Shown here piece after piece: positions 55,625-64,000 of a stretch of DNA of 64,000 nucleotides. The position numbers and the translations under genes are program-made. The notes beneath the pieces are model-generated. The model was not told where the DNA came from, ran no database searches, and worked only from the letters and a program-made list of their open reading frames with translations. This DNA is from Helicobacter pylori (GTDB lineage: Bacteria > Campylobacterota > Campylobacteria > Campylobacterales > Helicobacteraceae). Within the stretch, counting starts at the first letter, position 1. Each line of letters begins with the position of its first letter. The stretch is from NCBI RefSeq assembly GCF_016755635.1, contig NZ_CP051500.1:930001-994000 (forward strand), given 5' to 3'.

Positions 55625-55878
55625 TGATTATCCTTTCACTAAGGTTATCGCCCTTTTAAATTTTTCATTTTGAAACTAAGATTGATAAAATTAATATAGC
55701 TACATTACACCTTAACGGCATTTTTAGATAACAAGCAGTAAATGAAATTTATTAGCGTTCAAAAAGTGAATTATTCTATCTTTTTTATCATTAAACATCA
55801 CTTAAACGATTTGACATTTTGTTACCCGTTTTGTCAAAACGCTTTACCCGATTATATCAGCCAAAAAAAACACTCCTA

Positions 55879-57563
55879 TTAAGACTTAGGTAATAACACT
55901 TCTTTTAATTTTTTAATGATAGCTTCTTCTCTTGTTTCACGAAATGCCTTTATGTTTTCCCATTCTAATTTTAGGGTAGGGTCAATATAATTTCTTTTTT
56001 TATACTCTTCTATGGCTCGCTCATCTTTATATTCTTCTTTGAGCCACACTTCAGGGTCTTTATCCTTTTTGGCTTGGTTCTCTGTGCCTTCTAAAAGCTG
56101 GAGGTTGTATAAATGATTCTCATAGAAATCTTTATCCAATTTTTTATTTTTTTTAAACTTGGACTTTGGATAAATATGGTCTATATGAAAAGTGGTGGTT
56201 TTGCAGTTCAGGTTTGGGTATAAGATTTGTAAAATAGGAAAGACTCGGTCATGTCTACTAGAACACATCATGTCTTCTATAGCATCGTTAGTGATTTTTA
56301 AAGGGCTTGTTTGGTGTTTGGCTAAATTGTGGTTGAATGATTCAAAAGTTTTCACATCCTTCATGCTATTGGCTATGTTGTTTAATTTTGTATCCGTTGA
56401 AGGAGTAAAATAACTTGTGATTTGAGCGTTACGGACAAATTTTAGGGCTTGTTCTTTATCGTTCTCATTCATTTTTGGATTTAAAAAATAAAAATAAGCT
56501 AAACTGGATAAAATATAAGCTGAACCCAAATAGCCTGCATAACCAAAAGTTTCTAATAGTTTTGCAGCATTATAAATGCTTTCTGTAATTTTTTCCCAAT
56601 TGTCTTCAATTTCTTTAATGTTTGGTTTATTAAAATTTTTTAATTCAAAAGTAGTGTCTTTACCAATGAGAAGCAAGCAGGTTTTTAGCACTTGGTCTTG
56701 CCCCACATTTGGAAAACCTTTCTCTTTTAAAGCATCCACTAGCTCATGCATTTTTTCTCTAATATCGCTTGAAAAGCTTGCTGTCAAAATAGACATCAAT
56801 AAATCAGAATAGCTTAACTTGGCCCCACCGCTATTGACACGGATAAAGATATTTAAAACTTTATCAAGATCTTGTTCTGTTTCTTCAAAAAATGAAATGA
56901 GCTTTTCGGTGCAAAAAGCATTTTTTAGATTTTCTAGTAATGCTGACTCTTCACCATCTAATTCGTGTTCTCTCGCATAATTTATAACACTTTTCAATTC
57001 CAAAATATCCCCCACCTTAAACCAGAAATGTTTTTTATCATTCTCAGGCTTTTGAGCATGAAATTCAAACTGGTAATTGTCTTCTGGATTGTCCATGTTT
57101 GGCTGGTGTTTCAAATTCAAATACAAACGCTTCTCTTCATAAGCGTTATCGTATCTAGCCCCCTTTTTCTTAAGCGTTCTAGTGCCTTTAAGCCCAATAT
57201 AAAGCGAGGTTAAGGCTGTTGGCCATCTAGGACAATACACAACTCATCACGTCTGATTTCTTCAATATAGATTTTTTCATTGTGAGGCTTTCGCTCATCG
57301 TAATTTGTAATGAATTTATAGAGTTGGAAATTGAGTTTATCGCTATCTTGTTCGTCGCTCTTGGCTATATCCTCTTTTTGTAATTTCCAAAATAAAAAAG
57401 AGCCGATAGGATAGCCCCTAAGAATGGAGTCAAAAAGTTGCTCTATCTTTTTTTCATCGGCTTTTTTGAGCCACACGTATTCACGCTGAATGTCAGGCAA
57501 AAAATAACGAACATTCAATCCATCTACCACTTCTTTAATGCTCTTATCTAAAAACATACCCAT
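55879..57563 (-). pseudogene. GmrSD/DUF262-DUF1524 modification-dependent restriction protein, frameshifted
   Basis: A defence-type protein in two frames. The N-terminal part (117 codons from 57563) has the DUF262 start FLPDIQREYVW and LRGYPIGSFLFWK and runs to LCIVLDGQQ, where the family motif DGQQRLT is cut: CAGCCTTAA gives Pro-stop. Adding one base after CAGC restores QQRLTSLYIGL in the second frame, which continues 55879-57240. The C-terminal DUF1524 part keeps an HNH-like nuclease core HIDHIYPKS and HLYNLQLLEGTENQAK. Corrected length is about 561 aa. GmrSD-like enzymes cut DNA with modified bases and serve as antiphage defence. It has its own TATAAT promoter near 57600. Confidence 0.85.
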
Positions 57564-57625
57564 GAGAATTTCCTTATTTTGTATTATTTAGGCTGTATTA
57601 TAATCAAATATTAGAATGAGCCAAC

Positions 57626-58348
57626 CTAATTTAAGATTTTTTCCACGCGCTTTTGGACCGCTTCTAAAATCAAGCAAAAAAGCCAATAAATCAAAGCGGC
57701 TTCCAAATAAATAGGCAAAAAGTCATAGCTGGCGTTCGCTTTTTGTTGCGCGATTCTAAAAACCTCTGCGATAGTTACCACAGAAGCCAAAGAAGTTTCT
57801 TTAAAAAGGCTGATGAAAGTGTTACTCAGGCTTGGCGTGGCGACCTTGAGTGCTTGAAAAAAAATGACATGCCAAAAGGTTTGCAAGTAATTCAAGCCCA
57901 AACTCAAGCTTGAATCCCATTGATCTTTAGGGACAGAAAGAAAACTCGCCCTTAAAGTCTCTGAAGCGTATGCCCCCACATTAAAGGAAAACGCAATAAT
58001 GCCTGCTGGGATTGGATCCATATAAACCCCAAGAGCGGGCAAACCATAAAACACCACCACGATTTGGACCAATAAAGGCGTGCCTCTAATGAGCGAGACA
58101 TAGAAATTCACGCCCGCTAATAAAGCCTTATGAATGAAATGTTTTGGGGGCGCGATTTTAATGAGAGCCACCACAATGGCAATCAATAAGCCTAAAATAA
58201 AAGAGATAACCGCTAAAGGCAAAGAAATGCAAAAAGCGGCTTTTAACATGGGGTAGAAAGCTTCTAATAATAATTCCAAACGCTCCTTGCTCAAATCTAA
58301 AGATTCAAAAAACAAAGACAAATTAGGGCTGGCTGACATCTTTTCCAA
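57626..58348 (-). CDS. yckJ: Amino acid ABC transporter permease (YckJ/HisM type)
   Basis: Inner-membrane permease of the polar amino-acid family (240 aa), about five to six helices with the family EAA loop GLNYLQTFWHVIFFQALKVATPSLSNTFISLFKETSLASVV. The 5' end overlaps the binding-protein gene by 26 bp, so both are co-expressed. No ATPase gene follows; the cognate ATPase must lie elsewhere or be shared. The likely substrate class is polar amino acid, perhaps cystine, as in the B. subtilis names; this is not tested by sequence. Confidence 0.85.
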   Translation of the reverse strand: MEKMSASPNLSLFFESLDLSKERLELLLEAFYPMLKAAFCISLPLAVISFILGLLIAIVVALIKIAPPKHFIHKALLAGVNFYVSLIRGTPLLVQIVVVFYGLPALGVYMDPIPAGIIAFSFNVGAYASETLRASFLSVPKDQWDSSLSLGLNYLQTFWHVIFFQALKVATPSLSNTFISLFKETSLASVVTIAEVFRIAQQKANASYDFLPIYLEAALIYWLFCLILEAVQKRVEKILN

Positions 58349-59093
58349 AAAATTGTTCGCCTAAGCGTTTTAAAACCCCTTTATTGATCAATCTTTGCAT
58401 CGCCTGGTTGATAAGCTCTAAGGCTTTTTCTTGGTGCTTGTTAATGACAAAGGAAGCGCCCCCATCTTTTTCTTTGGACTCCCATGCGATTTTAAAGGGG
58501 TTGTTTTTGTGGGTGTTAAGGTAGTTTAAGATCGCTAAAGAACTATTTAAGGTCAAATCGGCTCGTTTTTGCGCCACCAACAACAAGGCTTGCGCCATAG
58601 AATCCACCGAAACGATTTGAGCGTCGTATTTAAAAGCGATTTCCCCATAGGTGGAGCTTAAAGTGTTAGCCGCTCTCAAACCCTTAATGTCTTTAATGTC
58701 TTTAATGCGGTTTTCATCTTTTCTAACGAGCATGATCGTGCCTGAATAGCTATAAGGCAAGCTTTTATCAAAAGTTGCTTGGCGTTTTTTAGTCGTCAAA
58801 CTCACCTGGTTAGCGACCATATCAAAACGCCCTGATTTCAAACCTGTAAGCATGATATCCCATGAAGTTTCGTGGAATTTGATTTTCACGCCAAGCTCTT
58901 TAGCCAACTCCCTAGCCACTTCCACATCATAGCCGGTGAGCTTGCCCTCTTTATCATGGTAAGTGAAAGGGGGGTAAATGCCTTCTGTGCCAACGCTGAT
59001 AGTCTCTTTATTGACAAGCTTTTCATACAAGCTAGAAGCGTTCAAAAAACCCAAAAAAAGGCTTATTACCAATAAAAATAAAACTTTTTTCAT
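58323..59093 (-). CDS. yckK: Amino acid ABC transporter periplasmic binding protein (YckK type)
   Basis: Periplasmic solute-binding protein (256 aa, SBP family 3). Signal peptide KKVLFLLVISLFLGFLNAS, then the family opening VGTEGIYPPFTYHDKEGKLTGYDVEVARELAKELGVK (about 34-70), MVANQVSLTTKKRQATFDKSLPYSYSG and the second-lobe binding region LRAANTLSSTYG. The C-terminus overlaps the permease gene. Polar amino-acid binding is inferred. Confidence 0.88.
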   Translation of the reverse strand: MKKVLFLLVISLFLGFLNASSLYEKLVNKETISVGTEGIYPPFTYHDKEGKLTGYDVEVARELAKELGVKIKFHETSWDIMLTGLKSGRFDMVANQVSLTTKKRQATFDKSLPYSYSGTIMLVRKDENRIKDIKDIKGLRAANTLSSTYGEIAFKYDAQIVSVDSMAQALLLVAQKRADLTLNSSLAILNYLNTHKNNPFKIAWESKEKDGGASFVINKHQEKALELINQAMQRLINKGVLKRLGEQFFGKDVSQP

Positions 59094-59160
59094 TTTATAT
59101 TTTAATCCTAAATTTTTTCAAGCATTCTAACACAAAATAAAAATTTTGCATGGTTTGATT

Positions 59161-60294
59161 TTAAATATAGACGCGCTCCAAGCGTTTGGATAGGGTGCTG
59201 ATGGTTTCATAAGGAATGGTGTTTAAAAGTGTAGCGATTTCGCTTGCGTCATTAGCTTTAGCGCTTTTATCCCCAAACAAGATGACCTCATCGCCCTCTT
59301 TGGCTTCAATATTATTGAGTTTGACAAAGCACTGATCCATGCACACCTTGCCAATCAGGGGGGCTAATTGGTTATTGATCACTACTTGAATGCGATTGCC
59401 TAAAGCGCGCATTAACCCGTCTGCATACCCTAGAGCTAAAACGCCCACTAAAGTCTCTTCATTGGTGTAAAAATGCTCGCCATAGCCAATAAATTCGCCT
59501 TTTTTAACGCTTCTGATTTGAACGATTTGCGCTTTCAAACTGATAACATTTTTTAATATCGTTTGAGACGACTCTTTCATTTCATTAGAGGGGTAAAAAC
59601 CATAGAGCATGATGCCTGGGCGATAGAGGTTTAACAAACGATTTTCATTCCCGTTACACAAAGAAAGGATACCGGCGGAATTATAAGCATGGCGGTATTG
59701 AAATTCTATTTTTTGATTTAAAAGCTGCTCTAAAAAAGCGTTAAAGGCTTTCATCTGGTTTTTAGCATGGGTTTTAATCTTAGCATCAGCGTTGCTTAAA
59801 TGCGTGAATATCCCCTCTATTTCCAAGCCTTTTAAAGCGCGGATTTTTTTAACGATTTCTATGCTTTTAAAAGTAGGCTCTAAACCCAAGCGGTGCATGC
59901 CGGTATCAATTTTAAGATGAATTTTTAAGCGTTTTTGAGACTTTAAAGCCATTTGAGAAAAAACTTCTGCTTGTTCAAGGCTAAAAACCATAGCGCTCAA
60001 ATCGTTATCAATCAGCATGGAAGCGTTAGCGTTAGGGCTATAGCCTAAGATCAAAATGGGGGTTTTAGAAAAATGAGAGCGCAATTCTAAAGCTTCATCT
60101 AAAGTTGCTACCCCTAAATAATTAGCCCCTTCTTGTAAAAAAATTTCGCTTGCCTTAATCGCCCCCGCCCCATAAGCGTTCGCCTTGACAACCGCCATGA
60201 CACAAGCGTCTTTAGGGACAATGCTTTTGACTGCGCTAAAATTATGTCTTAAAGAAGCGGTATCCACTTCTACAAAACTCGCCCTTTTTAACAT
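59161..60294 (-). CDS. alr: Alanine racemase Alr
   Basis: PLP enzyme interconverting L- and D-alanine for peptidoglycan. The 377-aa protein has the PLP lysine in [14 protein letters not shown] (about 33-46), the substrate block [12 protein letters not shown], and the second active-site Tyr in [12 protein letters not shown] with the C-terminal VCMDQCFV motif. It starts 6 nt after the symporter stop on the same strand, and dadA and ridA follow the symporter upstream, forming an alanine cluster with symporter and dehydrogenase. Confidence 0.95.
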   Translation of the reverse strand: MLKRASFVEVDTASLRHNFSAVKSIVPKDACVMAVVKANAYGAGAIKASEIFLQEGANYLGVATLDEALELRSHFSKTPILILGYSPNANASMLIDNDLSAMVFSLEQAEVFSQMALKSQKRLKIHLKIDTGMHRLGLEPTFKSIEIVKKIRALKGLEIEGIFTHLSNADAKIKTHAKNQMKAFNAFLEQLLNQKIEFQYRHAYNSAGILSLCNGNENRLLNLYRPGIMLYGFYPSNEMKESSQTILKNVISLKAQIVQIRSVKKGEFIGYGEHFYTNEETLVGVLALGYADGLMRALGNRIQVVINNQLAPLIGKVCMDQCFVKLNNIEAKEGDEVILFGDKSAKANDASEIATLLNTIPYETISTLSKRLERVYI

Positions 60295-60300
60295 GTCATT

Positions 60301-61653
60301 TTACTTGTTAGAATGCTTGCTAAAATACCAACGAGTTTCAGAATAAACCACTTTATGCAATAAAATCAAAGCGATCAAATTAGGGATAGCCATAAGCCCG
60401 TTAGAAAGATCCGCTAAATTCCACACAAAATCAATTTTAGCCATAGCCCCCACCATCACGCTCGCTAAAAACACGAAGCGGTAATATTTCACTTTTTTTT
60501 CACCAAAGGCGTATTCAGTGCATTTTTCCCCATAATAAGCCCAACCAATAATCGTAGAGTAGGCAAAAAAGATCATGGTCAAAAAAATCACCACCGCCCC
60601 TAATGATCCTAAAAAATACTCCGTGCTTTTTAAAGTGAGCAAATTAGCGCTTAATTTTTCCCCATTAGGGAGCAAGGTGTTGTATTCTGGAGCCATTAAA
60701 ATCACGCTCGCTGTCGCCGAACACACTATTAAGGTTACAATAAAGGTTTGGAGCATGGACACTAGGGCTTGACGCACCGGGTGGCGCGTTTGAGCGCTTG
60801 CGGCAATAATGGCTGAGCTCCCTAACCCCGCTTCATTAGAATACAACCCCCTAGCCACGCCGGTTTTTATCATCGTCGCCATTAACGCGCCTGCCGCTCC
60901 GCCCACAACGGGTTTAGGGTTAAAGGCTTCTTCAAAAATGAGTTTGATCGCTTGAAGGGCTAAATCAAAATGGCTGACAATAATATAAATAATAGCGATC
61001 AAATATAAAAGCACCATCACAGGAGCCAAGTAAGAAGTGAATTTACCAATGGATTTAATCCCCCCAATGACAATGAAAGCGGTTAAAATCGTGAGCAGTA
61101 AGCCTGAAACCCAATTAGGCAGGTTCGCTTGTTCGCTCAAAATGGAAGAAACCGCATTGGATTGCGTCATGTTACCGGTGCCAATGCTTGCAATAATCGT
61201 AAAAATCGCAAACGCCATGGCGAGTTTGGGCATGTTAAGGCCGTTTTTGATGTAATACATAGGCCCTCCGTTGTATCCAAACGCCCCCTTTTCCCGGTAT
61301 TTCACCGCTAAAATCCCCTCAGAATACTTAGTCGCCATGCCAACAAGCCCAGTAACCCACATCCAAAACACCGCTCCTGGCCCTGCAATGCTGATAGCGG
61401 TCGCTACGCCTACGATACTCCCAATGCCTACAGTCGCCCCTAAAGAAAGCATGAGAGCGGAAAATTGCGAAATGTCGCCCTTAGATTGGGACTCTTTGTC
61501 AAAAAGGATTTTGATCGCATAAAAGATCTTACTGAATTGCAAACCCCTAAGATAAAAGGTTAAAAACAAGCCGGTGCCTACTAATAAAATTTGCATGGGA
61601 ATCCCCCACACAAAATTGGATAATAAACGCACCACCGAATCAATCGTTTCCAT
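60301..61653 (-). CDS. dagA: Alanine/glycine:cation symporter (AGCS family, DagA-like)
   Basis: Sodium-coupled amino-acid importer of 450 aa with ten to eleven membrane helices. The AGCS family signatures include ALMLSLGATVGIGSIVGVATAI (about 66-87), GGPMYYIKNGLN and GLYSNEAGLGSSAIIAASAQT. It lies between alr (downstream) and dadA (upstream), consistent with taking up alanine for both D-alanine production and oxidation. Confidence 0.92.
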   Translation of the reverse strand: METIDSVVRLLSNFVWGIPMQILLVGTGLFLTFYLRGLQFSKIFYAIKILFDKESQSKGDISQFSALMLSLGATVGIGSIVGVATAISIAGPGAVFWMWVTGLVGMATKYSEGILAVKYREKGAFGYNGGPMYYIKNGLNMPKLAMAFAIFTIIASIGTGNMTQSNAVSSILSEQANLPNWVSGLLLTILTAFIVIGGIKSIGKFTSYLAPVMVLLYLIAIIYIIVSHFDLALQAIKLIFEEAFNPKPVVGGAAGALMATMIKTGVARGLYSNEAGLGSSAIIAASAQTRHPVRQALVSMLQTFIVTLIVCSATASVILMAPEYNTLLPNGEKLSANLLTLKSTEYFLGSLGAVVIFLTMIFFAYSTIIGWAYYGEKCTEYAFGEKKVKYYRFVFLASVMVGAMAKIDFVWNLADLSNGLMAIPNLIALILLHKVVYSETRWYFSKHSNK

Positions 61654-61693
61654 AAAAACTCCTTAACAAACTAGGGTTTAAAAAAGAAATTCC

Positions 61694-62926
61694 TTAATCC
61701 CTAAAAAATGCAGAAAAAAGCATAATATCGGCATTTTTTTCATTCGCTCCGTCTTGGCTTAAATTGGCGATGATTTTACCAATGGCCGGGCCAAAAGTGA
61801 TGCCAAGCCACCCAAGCCCTGTCGCATGGATTAAGTTTTTATAGCGTTTGTCATAGCCCAAATAAGGAATATCATTAGGGGTTAAGGGCCTGAAACCGCA
61901 CCACTCTATGGCGTCTTTCATTTCAAAAGGCTGCGTGAAAGCGGCTAAATTCTTTTTCATGTTAGCGATTTGCTCTTTATCAATGAGGGCGTTGTTGGTG
62001 TTTAATTCTAGTTTAGAGGTGATCCTAACGGTGTCTCTTCGTGGGGTCATTGCCATGAAAATATCCGCAAACAAAGAAGAGGTTTTAGGCTTTAATTCTT
62101 CAGGCATTTTAAAGGTGATGCTATAGCCTTTAGCCCCCATCATTAAAAAATCGTTCTTGGTTTTTTTAATGAGGGTAGGGTTAGCCCCAGTGGCTAGAAT
62201 GATTGTTTCTGCTTGGATTTTTTCCTTATGCGTGATAACGCCCTCAATAAGGTTGTTTTTAAACTCAAAATCAATCACTTCTTCATTATAAAGGAACTCC
62301 ACACCCGCATTTTGCAAATATTCTTGTAAAGAGCGCATCACTTCGCCCGGATCCACATGCACGTTTTCCGTTAAAAGCACGCTCCCGCAGATATTGTCAT
62401 TAACAACGGGCATGTATTCTTTGGTCTCTTTCACACTAAGGATTTTATAAGCACCGCTGTCATCGCAAGTTTTAAGCTTTTTTTCAAAACTTTCTTCTAA
62501 AGTGTAGATCATTAAAAGCCCGTCTTCTTTATACCAAAAATCCATGCCGTCTTTTAGCATTTGATGATAAATATCAACACTCAGCCACCCGTAGCGTTCA
62601 AACAACGCCATGGTGCGGTGCGTGGATTTGGCGTTCGCGCTTTGCATAAACTTTAAAATCCATTGATAGAGCTTTAAATTAAGCCCAAAATGGAATTTTA
62701 AAGGGGCTTGGTTTTTGAGCATGAGTTTTAGGGTGTCTAACACCACACCAGGGCATGAGAGCGGGGCTTTTTTAAACGCAGAAATGAGCCCGGCATTCCC
62801 AAAAGAAGTGCCGTTTGCGCCATCGCTTTTTTCAATCACGCAAACCTTATGCCCTAATTTATGCATAGAATACGCGCAAGAAAGCCCTACAATCCCACCG
62901 CCTATTACCACGACTTCTTTTTTCAT
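61694..62926 (-). CDS. dadA: D-amino acid dehydrogenase DadA
   Basis: FAD flavoprotein feeding electrons from D-amino acids, mainly D-alanine, into the respiratory chain, giving pyruvate and ammonia. At 410 aa it starts MKKEVVVIGGGIVGLSCAYSMHKLG with the dinucleotide-binding glycines (about 8-13), then VDPGEVMRSLQEYL and the C-terminal CGFRPLTPNDIPYLG and ATGLGWLGITFGPAIGK. Membrane-associated activity is expected. It lies 21 nt downstream of ridA. Confidence 0.93.
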   Translation of the reverse strand: MKKEVVVIGGGIVGLSCAYSMHKLGHKVCVIEKSDGANGTSFGNAGLISAFKKAPLSCPGVVLDTLKLMLKNQAPLKFHFGLNLKLYQWILKFMQSANAKSTHRTMALFERYGWLSVDIYHQMLKDGMDFWYKEDGLLMIYTLEESFEKKLKTCDDSGAYKILSVKETKEYMPVVNDNICGSVLLTENVHVDPGEVMRSLQEYLQNAGVEFLYNEEVIDFEFKNNLIEGVITHKEKIQAETIILATGANPTLIKKTKNDFLMMGAKGYSITFKMPEELKPKTSSLFADIFMAMTPRRDTVRITSKLELNTNNALIDKEQIANMKKNLAAFTQPFEMKDAIEWCGFRPLTPNDIPYLGYDKRYKNLIHATGLGWLGITFGPAIGKIIANLSQDGANEKNADIMLFSAFFRD

Positions 62927-62947
62927 GCTGATAGTCCCTTTAATAGA

Positions 62948-63325
62948 TTACTTAATGGCTATCGCTTCAATTTCTACTAAAGCGTCTTTAGGCAGTTTAG
63001 CCACTTGAAAGGTCGCTCTGGCCGGATAAGGCTCTTTAAAATAACTCCCATAGATTTCATTCACCACCGCAAAATCGTCTAAACTTTTCAATAAAATAGT
63101 CGTTTTAACCACGCTATCCATCCCTAACCCCGCTTCTTTTAAAATCGCTTTGATATTTTCCATTGACTGCGTGGTTTGAGAATGAATATCCGCGCCTTTA
63201 AATTCACCGGTACTCGCATCAATGCCTAATTGCCCAGAGACAAAAACAAGATCGTTAGTAGCGATAGCTTGAGAATAAGGGCCTATCGCTTTTGGGGCTA
63301 GCGTTGAATGAATGACTTCTTTCAT
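62948..63325 (-). CDS. ridA: Reactive enamine/imine deaminase RidA
   Basis: A 125-aa YjgF/YER057c/UK114 protein that hydrolyses 2-aminoacrylate-type enamines/imines and so protects PLP enzymes. It starts [42 protein letters not shown] and has the Arg in [12 protein letters not shown] near residue 103-114 that binds the substrate carboxylate. It fits next to dadA and the PLP racemase, since their chemistry can release such imines. Confidence 0.94.
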   Translation of the reverse strand: MKEVIHSTLAPKAIGPYSQAIATNDLVFVSGQLGIDASTGEFKGADIHSQTTQSMENIKAILKEAGLGMDSVVKTTILLKSLDDFAVVNEIYGSYFKEPYPARATFQVAKLPKDALVEIEAIAIK

Positions 63326-63640
63326 GATTGAAACTCCTATGATGATGTGTTATGTCAGCTATTATTATGCAATCAAATTAATAAAGAAATAAAAAATGAG
63401 CGCAAAACGCCATGAATTTTCATCTTATTATAAGGTATTGTATATTTTTTACCCATATTTAGAAATTCTTAAACGGGTTTTGTTTGAATGGAAACTCAAA
63501 ACATTATTGTTCATTTTTTAAATAAAAGGGATTTTGGCTGTTTTGATTGGTTTTAAAATCAGTTTTGAAATTTTTCATAAGCCCTTGACTTTTATTATTG
63601 AGTTTAGATACAATAACAATCGTCTTTTTGAATAAAGAGT
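63326..63640. promoter_or_regulatory. Region before the tRNA cluster with the tRNA promoter
   Basis: A 315-bp stretch without a gene. Near its end TTGACT (63585-63590) and TACAAT (63609-63614) form a -35/-10 pair with an 18-nt spacer, 26 nt before tRNA-Gly. Nothing else is recognised. Confidence 0.6.
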
Positions 63641-63715
63641 GCGGGAATAGCTCAGTGGTAGAGCACGACCTTGCCAAGGTCGGGGCCGCGGGTTCGATCC
63701 CCGTTTCCCGCTCCA
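63641..63715 (+). tRNA. tRNA-Gly (GCC)
   Basis: 75-nt cloverleaf: acceptor GCGGGAA/TTCCCGC, anticodon GCC in GACC-TTGCCAA-GGTC, T-arm GGGTTCGATCC and encoded CCA. First of three plus-strand tRNA genes. Confidence 0.96.
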
Positions 63716-63756
63716 TATTTTGATTTAACTTCTAGAGCATGGTTTCTATTTAGTTT

Positions 63757-63843
63757 GCCCAGGTGGTGGAATTGGTAGACACAAGGGACTTAAAATCCCT
63801 CGGTAGCAATACCGTGCCGGTTCAAGTCCGGCTTTGGGCACCA
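63757..63843 (+). tRNA. tRNA-Leu (UAA)
   Basis: 87-nt class II tRNA with long variable arm (CGGTAGCAATACCG), anticodon TAA in GGGAC-TTAAAAT-CCC and encoded CCA. Confidence 0.96.
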
Positions 63844-63916
63844 TCGTTGCAAATTAAACCAAATTAAACATGGTTTGATTTTGTTATCTCAATAGATGTG
63901 CTATTGTTAAATTTAA

Positions 63917-63991
63917 GGCGACATAGCCAAGTGGTAAGGCATGGGTCTGCAAAACCTTGATTCCCCGGTTCGAATCCGGGTGTCGCCTCCA
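63917..63991 (+). tRNA. tRNA-Cys (GCA)
   Basis: 75-nt cloverleaf: acceptor GGCGACA/TGTCGCC, anticodon GCA in GGGTCTGCAAAACCT, T-arm CGGTTCGAATCCG and encoded CCA. Confidence 0.95.
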
Positions 63992-64000
63992 TATTGTAGT

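Noticed and set aside
63504..63716. 70-codon minus-strand frame over tRNA-Gly
   Set aside because: It runs through the tRNA gene and is not a protein-coding sequence.

Overview
The window is a chromosomal segment of Helicobacter pylori. The AT-rich sequence, the gene content (bab and alpAB adhesins, Hof/Hop/Hor outer-membrane proteins, a VacA-like autotransporter, hypBCD, split pta/ackA) and the gene order all point to this species. From memory the order corresponds roughly to HP0888-HP0944 of strain 26695. Species and locus matches rest on recognition of the proteins, not on a search.

Layout. 1-3231: ferric-siderophore ABC transporter (fecE partial, fecD), a short-chain dehydrogenase and a divergent hotdog thioesterase. 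3336-4647: two tandem type II toxin-antitoxin loci made by duplication; one toxin is dead, its antitoxin is intact. 4655-5087: A-rich 16-bp repeats and terminator hairpins. 5088-7419: the Lewis-b type adhesin gene babA with an A18 promoter tract. 7516-7693: tRNA-fMet and tRNA-Gln. 7773-10877: hypD-hypC-hypB (hydrogenase and nickel maturation), a 42-aa membrane protein and a cupin. 10972-13741: ackA and pta, both frameshifted. 13897-18362: sigma54-type promoter, fliK, flgD (in-frame 15-bp repeats) and a second hook-protein gene switched off at a C7 tract. 18414-22186: a type II restriction-modification pair and a UvrD/Rep helicase. 22280-22718: two tandem modules of 18-19 aa hydrophobic peptides with strong ribosome sites, long leaders and opposing promoters, resembling type I toxin-antitoxin loci. 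23007-31244: alpA-alpB, hofG and frpB2. 31418-37041: YrdC-like protein, carB, BI-1 family protein, gapA. 37122-45839: the 2521-aa VacA-like autotransporter and hopK. 45910-53744: tautomerase, then a dense housekeeping run (recR, truD, htpX, folE, ispA, surE, lipoprotein, queD, queE) and a GNAT enzyme. 53834-57563: an outer-membrane-protein remnant, proP with a damaged start codon and a frameshifted GmrSD-like restriction gene. 57626-63325: amino-acid ABC importer and an alanine cluster (alr, AGCS symporter, dadA, ridA). 63641-63991: tRNA-Gly, tRNA-Leu, tRNA-Cys.

Functional themes are iron and nickel supply (fecDE, frpB2, hyp), adhesion and surface variation (babA, alpAB, vlpC, hop/hof), flagellar hook assembly, D-alanine supply and catabolism (alr, symporter, dadA, ridA), and queuosine/tRNA modification (queD, queE, truD, YrdC-like). 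Several loci are broken or switchable: toxin copy 1, ackA, pta, flgE2, the hor remnant, the proP start and gmrSD. The most unusual structure is the pair of micro-peptide modules between the helicase and alpA.
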